Below are positions 54,122-62,454 of a stretch of 64,000 nt of DNA, piece by piece. The notes under the pieces are model-generated. The model saw only the letters and a program-made list of their open reading frames with translations, was not told the origin of the DNA and did not search any database. A program made the position numbers and the translations under genes. The stretch is taken from assembly GCF_009176725.1 (NCBI RefSeq), contig NZ_AP020337.1, forward strand, positions 5,692,001-5,756,000, written 5' to 3'. Each line of letters begins with the position of its first letter. The stretch's first letter is position 1. The stretch is from Pseudomonas sp. KUIN-1. Its GTDB lineage: Bacteria; Pseudomonadota; Gammaproteobacteria; Pseudomonadales; Pseudomonadaceae.

Positions 54122-55393
54122 ATGAAAGGTGCTGGCGTCGATCCAGTCAGCACCTTGCCATACGAGTCCGCCACCATGCCCTCTGAACCTCGCTTGCAGG
54201 ATGAACACCTCGGCAGCCACTTCGGTGCGCTGGACAGCTTCCTGTTCGCGCATCAGGCCTTGTGGCGGCCCAAGCCGTTCACGCACCTCTCCCTGCCTTG
54301 GGAAGACAGATACCCGGACCTCGCGCTCTGGCTGCGGCAACGCACGCTGGAACAGGCCGAGGCCGCGCACAATCACCCGGAACACCTCGACGCGCCCTTC
54401 CCGTTCAAGCAACTGGCCGCCGAAGCGGTCGCGCTGAGCCACGTCGCCGAACTGCCCGTGCACGCCCTGCAGCCAGTCGAGGCGCGCATGAGCGTCGATG
54501 TGCCGGGGCGCAAGTGGCAGCAGATCGAAGCCTTCGCCAGCCATCTGGACATGCGTGACAGCGCGACTCACTGGCTGGACTGGTGCGCTGGCAAAGGCCA
54601 CCTGGGGCGCCGCCTGACCGGGCCCGGCCAGCGCCTGACCTGCCTGGAGAAGGATCCGGCGCTGATCGAAGCAGGCCTGGCCCTGAGCACGCGGCAAGGC
54701 ATCGACGCCAGACATGTGCAGCAGGATGTCATGGCCGACGACACGTGGCGCTACCTGCAACCCGAACACACGCCTGTTGCGCTGCATGCCTGCGGCGACC
54801 TGCACATTCAGTTGATGGAGCTGGCCAGCCAGACGGGCTGTCGGCGTATGGCGATTGCGCCGTGCTGCTACAACCGTACCCGGCACGACCTTTATCAAGC
54901 GCTGTCCAGCGAGGGCAAGGCGTCCGGCCTGAAGCTGTCGCGAGACGAGCTCGGCCTGCCGCTCAGTGAAACCGTGACGGCCGGCGCGCGCGTACGTCGT
55001 CAACGCGACACCTCGATGGCCCGCCGCCTGGGCTTCGACCTGCTGCAGCGCCGCCTGCGCGGCATTGATGACTACTTGCCCACACCCTCGCTGCCGACGT
55101 CCTGGCTGGATGCGTCCTACGCGGACTACTGCAACCATCTGGCAAAACTCAAGCATCTGCCTGCACCGGGCCAGCAGGACTGGGCTGCGCTGGAAGCCGC
55201 TGGCTGGAAAAGACTGGCCGAAGTGCGCAACCTGGAACTGGTCCGCGATCTGTTTCGGCGTCCGCTGGAGATGTGGCTGGTGCTGGACAGGGCGATGTAC
55301 GTGCGCGAGCAGGGTTACAGCGTGAGCGTTGGCACTTTCTGTGACAGCCGGATTACACCGCGCAACCTGCTGATTCTGGCCCGAAAATCGTGA
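54122..55393 (+). CDS. SAM-dependent methyltransferase-like protein
   Basis: 423 residues from ATG 54122 (AGGG upstream); ATG 54176 is an alternative start. A Rossmann methyltransferase motif I is visible as LDWCAGKGHLGRRL near residue 155, followed by LEKDPALIEAGL, LHACGDLHIQLMELA and IAPCCYN. The flanking N- and C-terminal regions are not assigned. It starts one nucleotide after the permease stop, so it may be co-transcribed with the transporter, though no functional link is apparent. Confidence 0.8.
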   Translation: MKGAGVDPVSTLPYESATMPSEPRLQDEHLGSHFGALDSFLFAHQALWRPKPFTHLSLPWEDRYPDLALWLRQRTLEQAEAAHNHPEHLDAPFPFKQLAAEAVALSHVAELPVHALQPVEARMSVDVPGRKWQQIEAFASHLDMRDSATHWLDWCAGKGHLGRRLTGPGQRLTCLEKDPALIEAGLALSTRQGIDARHVQQDVMADDTWRYLQPEHTPVALHACGDLHIQLMELASQTGCRRMAIAPCCYNRTRHDLYQALSSEGKASGLKLSRDELGLPLSETVTAGARVRRQRDTSMARRLGFDLLQRRLRGIDDYLPTPSLPTSWLDASYADYCNHLAKLKHLPAPGQQDWAALEAAGWKRLAEVRNLELVRDLFRRPLEMWLVLDRAMYVREQGYSVSVGTFCDSRITPRNLLILARKS

Positions 55394-55688
55394 CTGAAAT
55401 CGGTTGAGCAACCTGTGGATAAGTCTGTTGATGGAAATGTGGATGAGTGCGTTAAAGCTTGGCGCGCCAGTTACTGAAGCCCCTTATTTTTTTCCGCCAT
55501 CCTTCCCGTAACCCGCAAAAACAATGCCTTGCGGCTCAATGCACCCGACTGCACATAATTACCCGGCTGCGCAAATCTTTATCGGCAAATTGTGCATAAA
55601 GATTTGGTAAAGGCTCTGGCGCAAGCGTTTTGCGCGGCTCAATCGTGCACACGCAGACGCCTGTGCACGAGCTGTCGGGCGCAAGATT
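55394..55688. other. Palindrome-rich intergenic region with one DnaA-box match
   Basis: TGTGGATAA at about 55412 is a perfect DnaA box in reverse orientation, with a near match shortly after. An 11-bp inverted repeat CAAATCTTTAT / ATAAAGATTTG lies at 55572-55606, followed by GCGCAA...TTGCGC and GTGCAC...GTGCAC. No coding frame. Confidence 0.55.
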
Positions 55689-56015
55689 TCAGACCTCTTC
55701 GACACACTCCAGCGAGCGCTCGACCATGACCTTGGCCATTTCCAGCATGTGCATGGAAGCGAACGCCAGATCGCGCTGCGAACCGGTCAGTTCATCGCCG
55801 AGTTCGTGAGCGGTGGCCGATGCGCAGCGCAGGAAATCCAGCGCGTGCACCAAGGTGGCTTCCAGGCTGATGAAGTCGAACTTGCTGTCGTGGGGTTCCT
55901 TGGCCGGTCGGGAGATTGGCAGGTAACACTCCATGGCGCGCTTGACCACAGCCTTGTCGAAGACCGGTGCGGCGCTGGACGGTTTGTTGGGCGGATCGGG
56001 GGTTACTTTGACCAT
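55689..56015 (-). CDS. DUF6124 (DUF3077-like) family protein
   Basis: 108 residues. MVKVTPDPP at the start and the helical C-terminus HALDFLRCASATAHELGDELTGSQRDLAFASMHMLEMAKVMVERSL match the Pseudomonas DUF6124 family. AAGGAG ribosome-binding site 7 nt upstream of the ATG. Function unknown. A conserved, probably structured leader precedes it (56030-56330, minus strand). Confidence 0.82.
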   Translation of the reverse strand: MVKVTPDPPNKPSSAAPVFDKAVVKRAMECYLPISRPAKEPHDSKFDFISLEATLVHALDFLRCASATAHELGDELTGSQRDLAFASMHMLEMAKVMVERSLECVEEV

Positions 56016-56029
56016 GCTTTAGCTCCTTC

Positions 56030-56330
56030 TATTGAAGTCGCTGCCATTTCGCTACTAAACGAAAAGGCGGCAACTGTACGCGAGTTAGTAGACCGGTGAG
56101 CTAAGAACCGGCGCACCCGAAGGTGCCAAGCGCACAGTCGCCATAGCATCAGGACGAAGCCTAATGAAACGCGGCTGTGTTACGCCTTAACTCACTACGG
56201 GCTACTAAACCCGATCGCTGATAGGCAGCGACGGGCGGAGAGTAGAAGCCCAGATAGAGGGGCGCAAGCGGTCGGGGATTCTCTCGGAAATGTCCTTCAA
56301 AAGAAAGAGACGGTGCCTGCAAAAACGCGC
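56030..56330 (-). ncRNA. Candidate structured leader or small RNA upstream of the DUF6124 gene
   Basis: On the minus strand this spacer contains GCACC-UUCG-GGUGC (a UUCG tetraloop hairpin, about 56108-56122) and ACCGGT/ACCGGC arms. Two CTACTAA/TTAGTAG boxes lie near 56055 and 56205. I recall similar sequence before DUF3077/DUF6124 genes in other pseudomonads, where spurious short ORFs are often annotated across it. The minus frame 56161-56442 is such an ORF. RNA status is inference. Confidence 0.4.
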
Positions 56331-56451
56331 CTGAAAGCGTTGCAAAAGGTGAGTTCACAGTACGACGCTTTGATTCTGGCCGAAGGCCGTAGGAGCGAAC
56401 TTGTTCGCGAAGACTGAATACGCAGCGCCGCATTCCTGTCATGACCCACTA
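56331..56451. repeat. REP-like element and spacer
   Basis: GTAGGAGCGAACTTGTTCGCGAAG at about 56389-56412 is a typical Pseudomonas REP palindrome (GCGAAC / GTTCGC). Confidence 0.6.
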
Positions 56452-57477
56452 CTAAAACTGATCATCCTTCAACCGCGCAAACGGCACACTGCGGTTCTGC
56501 AGCTTGCGCAACGTCAGCTTGTAGGCACTGGACTTGATCTGACTGCCCATCGGCGTCTCCTCCAGCAAAATCCGCCCCGACGCAAAGGCACAGCCCGTAC
56601 TCATCATCTTGTACTTGAGCAGGTACAGCCCCGGGTCCATCTTGGCGAACACAAACACCGCCCCGGCCGGCACAAACGCATGCCGAAACGCCCGGCGCCC
56701 CACCGCATCCGTAACCTTGGCATACACCGCCGACTCGCCCGCCGAGTTATCCACAGTGATCTGCGACCAACCGTTGTCCTTGAGCACCGGCATGTCCTTC
56801 ACATAGCCCGCCTTGTCCGGCCAAGGCGCGCCCATCGGGTCAAGCGCCGGCACGCCACACTCGGACGCCGCCGCATCCACCGATTTGGCCGGGCTCGCTA
56901 CAGGTTCCTCGACCGGCGTGACAGGCATGGCAGGCGCGGGCTTGACCCACGTCTGCGCAACCGGCGCAGGCTCCGACGGCACAAACGACTTGCCTGCACC
57001 CGGTTCGTAGCCCATCCATGCCCCACCCGCGCAGAACACCACAAACAACAGCGCCCAACGCCACGCACTGCGACGACGCCTGTCACGGGAAGGGGATGCA
57101 GAAGCGTAGGAAGAGGACTTGGGCGCCGGTCCCGAACGAGCCGCCTGAGACGGCGCTGAGGTCGCGGCTGCTGACGTGGCATCATACACATGAACCGCCT
57201 GCCCGCGCGTTGCATGCGCCTGCTTGCGGCGCGCAGCATCGATACGCGCCTTGTGCTCATTGGCAGCGAGCTGCGCATCATAAGCCGCACGCCGCGAAGG
57301 GTCAGCCAGCACATCGTGAGACGCGTTGACGACGCCCATCATGTCCGAGGCGTAAGGATCTGGATTCCTGTCCGGGTGCAGCTTCTGCGCCAGCTTGCGA
57401 TAAGCCTTCTTGATCTGCTCAGGAGAGGCATCGCGAGCAACACTCAGCAGCTCGTAATGCGTAGGCGTTCTCTGCAT
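56452..57477 (-). CDS. J-domain membrane protein with Pro/Ala-rich linker
   Basis: 341 residues from ATG 57477 (MQRTPTHYELLSVARDASPEQIKKAYRKLAQ). J domain with HPD in KLHPDRNPDPYASD at residues 4-70. A basic/Ser-rich stretch follows, then one transmembrane helix (WRWALLFVVFCAGGAWMG, about 162-180) and a Pro/Ala/Val-rich linker. The C-terminal domain (about 245-341) contains two cysteines and AGAVFVFAKMDPGLYLLKY. Orientation would place the J domain in the cytoplasm and the rest outside. Likely recruits DnaK to a membrane site; the partner is unknown. Confidence 0.8.
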   Translation of the reverse strand: MQRTPTHYELLSVARDASPEQIKKAYRKLAQKLHPDRNPDPYASDMMGVVNASHDVLADPSRRAAYDAQLAANEHKARIDAARRKQAHATRGQAVHVYDATSAAATSAPSQAARSGPAPKSSSYASASPSRDRRRRSAWRWALLFVVFCAGGAWMGYEPGAGKSFVPSEPAPVAQTWVKPAPAMPVTPVEEPVASPAKSVDAAASECGVPALDPMGAPWPDKAGYVKDMPVLKDNGWSQITVDNSAGESAVYAKVTDAVGRRAFRHAFVPAGAVFVFAKMDPGLYLLKYKMMSTGCAFASGRILLEETPMGSQIKSSAYKLTLRKLQNRSVPFARLKDDQF

Positions 57478-57582
57478 TGCACTTGCTGTCCATGGCTGAC
57501 TGCCATTTTCGATACAGTTGTATCGGCCAAAAAGCCGGTAGCTCCAGTGCAAATCCGACGCAACAGCAACCAGCGCACAAGA

Positions 57583-57613
57583 AAATGCCCGAATCCAGAG
57601 GATCCGGGCATTT
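57583..57613. terminator. Strong hairpin, terminator-like on both strands
   Basis: AAATGCCCGAATCC / GGATCCGGGCATTT with a 3-nt loop (one mismatch), T-rich on the minus-strand side. No gene reading into it could be identified, so its role is unclear. Confidence 0.5.
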
Positions 57614-58235
57614 CTTGATACATCGATGAAGCCTTCGTCGGCATCCAGACGCACATTCATGCGATTCAGACAGCCATCCTCAGCCCCACCCTGCGCAAAG
57701 CCGACAGGCCAGGCGCATCTGCAAATATCCTTCAACAACTCTTCAGCGAATGACCAGCCTGCGGCATACAACACCCCAAACCCGGTTACGATCCATCGCA
57801 TCACTCATCAGATAGTCCTTTATCTGCATGGCTGAAAAGCTAACGACCCGTGCTGCTGACTCAGTAGCCTGGGCCGTTGAGAACAAGCCTATGCAAAGCC
57901 CTCCTGCCCCGCAACTGCCCAAAAATGGCGGGGGCGGATGGGTGCCTGTTCACACGCCAAATCGCCATCAACGCTGGACGCACTGGTTTGCGCGACGAGG
58001 TTAAAAATCCAGCGTTCTGTCAGGCACAAGCTATGAGCGCCAAAGGCAAAATCAACCCCCGAATTCAACGCCATCCGCCCTACCACACAGACCAATCCGT
58101 CCAAACCAACAGAAACGTCCTGCACCACCACCCGCCCACATCCGACCCGAAGCGCCAACGGTCGATTTTTTTCAACTGAATCAGACAGCTAGGCTTTACA
58201 AGCGCATCAGACTCTATATACTCGCAGCCCATTAC
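57614..58235. other. Spacer before tRNA-Thr; no gene seen
   Basis: About 620 nt. Short frames on both strands (for example minus 57444-57656 and plus 57877-58179) have no ribosome-binding site or recognisable content. The final part should contain the tRNA promoter. Confidence 0.4.
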
Positions 58236-58311
<76 letters not shown>

Positions 58312-58318
58312 TATAAAT

Positions 58319-58352
58319 CAAGGGCTTGCAGCGATGCAGGCCCTTGTTTTTT
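58319..58352 (+). terminator. Terminator after tRNA-Thr
   Basis: CAAGGGCTTGCA / TGCAGGCCCTTG stem-loop followed by six T. Confidence 0.85.
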
Positions 58353-58358
58353 GCGGTA

Positions 58359-58382
58359 CACGTAACAAGCCACGTAACAAGC
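58359..58382. repeat. Tandem 12-nt direct repeat beside tRNA-Thr
   Basis: CACGTAACAAGC occurs twice in direct succession (58359-58370 and 58371-58382), just past the tRNA terminator. Such repeats near a tRNA 3' end resemble integrase arm-binding sites; this is inferred from position only. Confidence 0.55.
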
Positions 58383-58521
58383 CATCCTTTCACTGCGCCT
58401 GACCAGGCCTTAGACGTGATTACTCGCGTCGGCAAAAGCGCACACGCCAACACACGTCCGCACCTCCCCAAGCAGCCCACCCAAGGGCAGCGTCTCAAAA
58501 TTTGCTGGGGCAGAAAAAAAG

Positions 58522-58800
58522 AGCGATATTAGTAATATGCGTTGCTGAAAACGGCTACAGCCCTTGTAAATCAAGGCTCTCAGCGTTTTCGGGAAATAGC
58601 GATATTGAAGCGATATGAAGGCGATAATATTACCTTTATGAACAGTAATATTTACCTTCCTTAAAACCCAATGAATCCGGGGGATTGGTAAAATATCGCT
58701 ATTCATATAGCTACCATATCGCTATCCCCTGCTATATGAAGGACCCAGCAAAACCGGGGCCTCCAGCCCTTTTTTCCTCACATCTAGCTAATATCGCTAT
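58522..58800. repeat. Iteron-like cluster of ATATCGCTAT motifs
   Basis: ATATCGCTAT is found at 58693-58702, 58716-58725 and 58791-58800. Its reverse complement is at 58596-58605, and AGCGATAT is at 58522-58529 and 58609-58616. The surrounding DNA is AT-rich. The cluster ends 91 nt before the gene at 58892. It could be an operator array, a replication origin or a segregation site of an integrated element. Confidence 0.65.
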
Positions 58801-58891
58801 TTTTTTTACCCCACCCCTATTTTTAGAACGAAATCCCACGTTCCGGTCACGTTTCAGCGCCATCGATCCGGTCGGGGCATAGGAGATCAAC

Positions 58892-59362
58892 ATGTCCGAG
58901 GATTTATGCGTCACTGACCAGATCGCGTTGTCCCGCCATCGAGTTTTCCTCCTGAGGGAGTTGAATCGAACCAGGAGCATGGCGCTTCGTTCGGCGATCT
59001 ATGACCAGCTCGCCCATTTTTCTGCGCTGCTCTGCATGCCGATACCTGCCCTCGATACCATTGGCTTGCCCGAACAATCAGCTGAGGACGCATTGATTCC
59101 CTTCTGGTCAGCACTCGACCTACTGGATGGCAAAGGCGAACAGTACAACCACTCGGCGGCACCCGAGTCGTTGCTCGCGATCAACTTCAAAGATCTGCAA
59201 TCACGTCTGGACAAGCATGGTTGCGGGCTACAGATCGACTCATCTCTCCGCAGATTTCTAACCGAGTCCGTTAAGCCGAAATTCGTCGAGGCCAACAAGA
59301 ACGTGGCCAGTGTTTTATTGAAGAAAACAGTCAGGTGTATGGTTTTTCAAGCCCGTGAGTAA
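58892..59362 (+). CDS. Unknown 156-residue protein of the mobile region
   Basis: ATG 58892 with AGGAG 8 nt upstream. Mostly helical; no signal peptide or membrane helix. C-terminal segment FLTESVKPKFVEANKNVASVLLKKTVRCMVF is basic and may bind nucleic acid. I do not recognise the family. Codons are less GC-rich than in the core genes. It lies directly after the ATATCGCTAT cluster, which may regulate it or be its binding target. Confidence 0.6.
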   Translation: MSEDLCVTDQIALSRHRVFLLRELNRTRSMALRSAIYDQLAHFSALLCMPIPALDTIGLPEQSAEDALIPFWSALDLLDGKGEQYNHSAAPESLLAINFKDLQSRLDKHGCGLQIDSSLRRFLTESVKPKFVEANKNVASVLLKKTVRCMVFQARE

Positions 59363-59488
59363 CTGTGTAACGCAGTGAAACCTCCAAACTGACCTACGAG
59401 CCTTGTCGCTCAGGGCTTTCAGCCCATCCACTGCGAACGAGGCTATGACCGAAATCGGCGTGCGATTTGATCGATCCTGATTTCGAAA

Positions 59489-59512
59489 ACCCTGGTCTCA
59501 GGGTCTTTTTTA
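59489..59512 (+). terminator. Terminator downstream of the 58892 gene
   Basis: ACCCTG / CAGGGT stem with GTCT loop and a T-run, about 125 nt past the stop. Confidence 0.7.
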
Positions 59513-60667
59513 GTTTTTCACCCAGAGAAACCGGGGGCTTCTTCACGGAGCTCCTGAATGCCTTTCCAAGGTCCACAGTGCAATCCCACTGCATTCCTCT
59601 GCAAAACTTTGCACTCTGTGAAATGGCTGATCAACCGCAGAGGCCCACGGCCCGCTTGGGCTTGAAGGGCTATTGCACTGCATCGAGATTTGCAAAAAAA
59701 ACGGACGCGAAGCCCGTCGGCGGGAGGGGGATAAGTGCTTTTCCTTGAGTTTTTTTATTCCCAGGCTAATTCTCCCCACAAGCCCGGATCAGCTGAGACT
59801 CAGTCCTTCCATCGGAAAGTTTGGCAAAGCCAAAGCACCCGAATGTACTGCATACACATACAGCTAAATATTCGGAGGGCAGATGGTCATGGCAGTGGTT
59901 ATCACAGAAAAAAAACCAGAGGTTGATGCATGGGTCGCGTAGCTTGGGGACAGCACCGCGCTGCTCGCTTGTCCCGAAGTCCATCACAGACTGTTGCTAC
60001 AACGTGCTTGCGGTCTGCATGCCTTGCAAATTGTGAATGCAGAAAGAGTACAGCGACATGCTGGAACTCGCTGGCGGAGCGCTCGCATATGCAATTGAGG
60101 AGCAACTGCACTTCCCTGCATCGTGAAGTGCCGCCTGATGCAAGTCTTGGTCATTCCAATGAGGCGCAAGGGTGTAGCGTTGTAGCCGAGAGATGGGAGC
60201 GTTACGAAGCGATAAAAGGGAACGCGATAGTCCGATCGACTCACTGCGAATATTCAGGCAGGCATGCCAAAAGAGGAACAGCGGCTTCCGGAGCTGATGG
60301 ACGTCACGTTGGCCACAATGGCCCACAACGGCTTTGTGCTCAGTGGTATTGAATAGTCGATGACTGTGCCTACGCGCAGGCTTGTGTTATTGAGGAGACC
60401 AAAGCATGCTGCGACGCGGAGTATTTTGGTTCACAAGGAAAGATTGCATTAACAAATGAATACACCTCCCCCTTAAAGGGTTGACACTTTTTAATCGTAG
60501 CACTGTTATGCGCTGCTACAATCCAGTTCCTCTACAAACACATTTTATAATTAACTGCTCTTTAATTTAGTCAATCGCCCGCTGTGACGCACTGAAGAAC
60601 CTCTGCACTCATCTGTAAATGCCTAGAGTTTTAGATCAGGCGAACACAACTGATGGAATCACAGATG
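59513..60667. other. Decayed DNA with short coding remnants
   Basis: No intact gene. Short frames with protein-like composition remain. A 19-codon frame begins about 59883 after GGAGGG (MVMAVVITEKKPEVDAWVA). Another runs 60037-60126 (MQKEYSDMLELAGGALAYAIEEQL...), and a third, open from about 60233, ends at 60355 (IQAGMPKEEQRLPELMDV, LATMAHNGFVLSGIE). These look like pieces of broken genes. Confidence 0.4.
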
Positions 60668-60708
60668 CAGGCCGTGTGCGTAGACATCATGACGCCACAC
60701 ACGGCCTG
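60668..60708. terminator. Long-stem hairpin downstream of avrPto
   Basis: Perfect 11-bp stem CAGGCCGTGTG (60668-60678) / CACACGGCCTG (60698-60708), 7 nt past the avrPto stop on the minus strand. No clear U-tract, so termination strength is uncertain. Confidence 0.55.
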
Positions 60709-60714
60709 ACATCA

Positions 60715-61206
60715 TTACCAGTTACGGTGCGGGCTAGGAGCAAGTGTTGCCATTCGAATTGATCCGCTCGGGTTTATAGTCGTAACAAATCGCTCTGGAG
60801 ACGGTGGGATGTCAGCATGGATACCCATTGCGTGCTGCAGAGCTTCGCGCATGTCACTCCAATCAGATATAGCGCTACGCATATCGTCCACATTCTCACG
60901 TGGCAGCATTCCCGGATTGATTCCTGACGCTCCCGTCATGAACCTATGCTGCATGTCCGCAAAATCCAGTGTTCTTTGCGTATGTGAGTAAAGATTGTTG
61001 TAGCTGCTTCTCAGGCTTTCAGGTGCTTGACTACTAATAAATTCATGCTGATCTCTTGGTAGACCAGCAGACTCCGCAAGTTGACGTCTGACGCTCAGAA
61101 GCTGATTGGAAGTTACGTTATCTTCGTCACCCGAGTTATTACTAACTCGGTCTGGGGAGTTCACCTGATGGGCCATCCTGGATCCGCCGACACATATATT
61201 TCCCAT
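60715..61206 (-). CDS. avrPto: Type III effector AvrPto
   Basis: 163 residues; I recognise AvrPto. MGNICVGGSRMAHQVNSPDRV opens with a myristoylation signal (Gly2), so the protein should go to the host plasma membrane. The Pto kinase-binding loop TGASGINPGML (Ser94, Ile96, Gly99) is intact. AvrPto inhibits receptor kinases that trigger plant immunity and is recognised by Pto/Prf in tomato. The C-terminal phosphorylation site Ser149 is retained. From memory, Ser153 and Ser156 of the DC3000 protein are Ala here, and the final Gln is missing. It has its own hrp box and GAGGG ribosome-binding site. Confidence 0.95.
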   Translation of the reverse strand: MGNICVGGSRMAHQVNSPDRVSNNSGDEDNVTSNQLLSVRRQLAESAGLPRDQHEFISSQAPESLRSSYNNLYSHTQRTLDFADMQHRFMTGASGINPGMLPRENVDDMRSAISDWSDMREALQHAMGIHADIPPSPERFVTTINPSGSIRMATLAPSPHRNW

Positions 61207-61245
61207 TCGTATACCCTCTTCAAGTACAGCATTTATGACGCCACT

Positions 61246-61274
61246 TGAGTGGTCATAGGGAGCGGTTTGGTTCC
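61246..61274 (-). promoter_or_regulatory. hrp box (HrpL-dependent promoter) of avrPto
   Basis: On the minus strand GGAACC (61269-61274), 16 nt, then CCACTCA (61246-61252). This is an exact match to GGAACC-N15/16-CCACNNA, ending 40 nt before the avrPto start codon. Confidence 0.95.
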
Positions 61275-61323
61275 AAGCTTATAAGATAATTTCCCAAAAT
61301 ATTGCTAGCGCCGAATTTAGACA

Positions 61324-62295
61324 TCAAAGCGTCACTGACTTGAGTTTGGCGGACAGTAACGCTGCCTTGGCAGCGTCTGCCGTGAACGCAACTGCATTAC
61401 CAGGCACCGGGGTGGGCCCGTGCTGATGCGCGGCGAGTTGGATATTCATATCCTGAACCAGATCGAGCAGGTCACACACCACCTGAAAGATGTTCACGGC
61501 CCCGGATCCGATCCAGTTTTTCGGAGCCTGCAGACGCTGACTCTCGCTGGTGATGCTCTCTCGCAATCCCTGAATGCGTTCGTGCATGTCGCCACCCACC
61601 GTGGCGTTGTGTTTTTGGCCGACCACCAGGTTCAGATCGCGCCCGGTCGCCTGGTGCAAGTCGTCCACTGCCGCCAGGCTCGCGGATCCGCCTGACAACA
61701 GTTTGAGCGCGCCCAGAGCCTCGATCTTCTTCACGCCACCCACTGACTCAGTCGAATGGTCGTCCACTGTCCTGGTGTGGCTCTGGAAGCTTTCGGTGTT
61801 CGTCATGGCGTCGACTTCGCGCTCGATCGCCAGGTCCTGAATCTTGCCGTCAGTCTTGCGCAACCAGTTGCCATCCGCGTCGACGCGCTGCTGCACAGCG
61901 TCACTGTGCTGCCACACCTAGTCACCCTTGGGGACCTTCGGCAATGTCAGGCCATGCGGCAGGATCGTCTGAATGTAAGGCTTATGCGGCAGGCCGTAGG
62001 CGAAGCACACCACTACGCTGGTGCCCTCCTCCGGAAAGGCGAAGAACCCCATTTCATCCCCACCCACTGGCATAGGCAGCGGCACACCGGCCAGTACCGG
62101 CAACGTCGTGTCGATCTCGCCGTCTGGCCCCATTACCTGCAGGTCGACCGAGAAGCGCGGTCGGAAGTCATCACACAGCCCGGCGCTGGCCGGCGCATCC
62201 GCCACGGCTACGACCTTGGCGAAGCGCGGCAAGTGATAGCCACCAGTGAGTTCAGGGAATTGCCGCTCTAAGCTGCACTTGATTGCGTCGTCCAT
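61324..62295 (-). pseudogene. Phage tail/baseplate (gpV/VgrG-like) gene interrupted by an in-frame stop
   Basis: One reading frame runs from ATG 62295 to 61324 except for a TAG at 61918-61920, after LPKVPKGD; it resumes at once with VWQHSDAVQQRVDADGNW. The first part (LPVLAGVPLPMPVGGDEMGFFAFPEEGTSVVVCFAYG) is a phage baseplate assembly/OB-fold spike domain. The second part ends the spike protein. A single C-to-T change in CAG would explain the stop. Without suppression the tail protein is truncated at 125 residues. Confidence 0.8.
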
Positions 62296-62425
62296 TTGAT
62301 AGCCATCTGTGTGCCGGCAGGGTCACGTTCGTGATCCGCTCGCCCTGGTTGATTGATACGCCTGGTCGCAGGCCTGGTAAGGCCGCGATCATCGCGCTCT
62401 GGCTGCCTTGGTAGCCGAGACAACA
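62268..62425 (-). pseudogene. 3' fragment of a phage tail gene, frameshifted
   Basis: The minus strand reads SQSAMIAALPGLRPGVSI then GERITNVTL in one frame and finishes as GTQMAIKWTTQSSAA-stop (stop at 62268) in the next frame. A one-base deletion after GTGACCCTGCCG would join them. The 5' part of the gene is missing. It overlapped the start of the baseplate gene, as tightly packed phage genes do. Confidence 0.6.
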
Positions 62426-62454
62426 TCGTACGCTGGACGCCGCGTTTGCGAGCC

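Noticed and set aside
55394..55688. Chromosomal replication origin
   Set aside because: Only one perfect DnaA box, no dnaA/dnaN or rpmH neighbours, and no AT-rich unwinding repeats.
56161..56442. 93-codon minus-strand frame upstream of the DUF6124 gene
   Set aside because: Lies across the presumed structured leader and a REP element; I recall such frames as spurious annotations in other pseudomonads.
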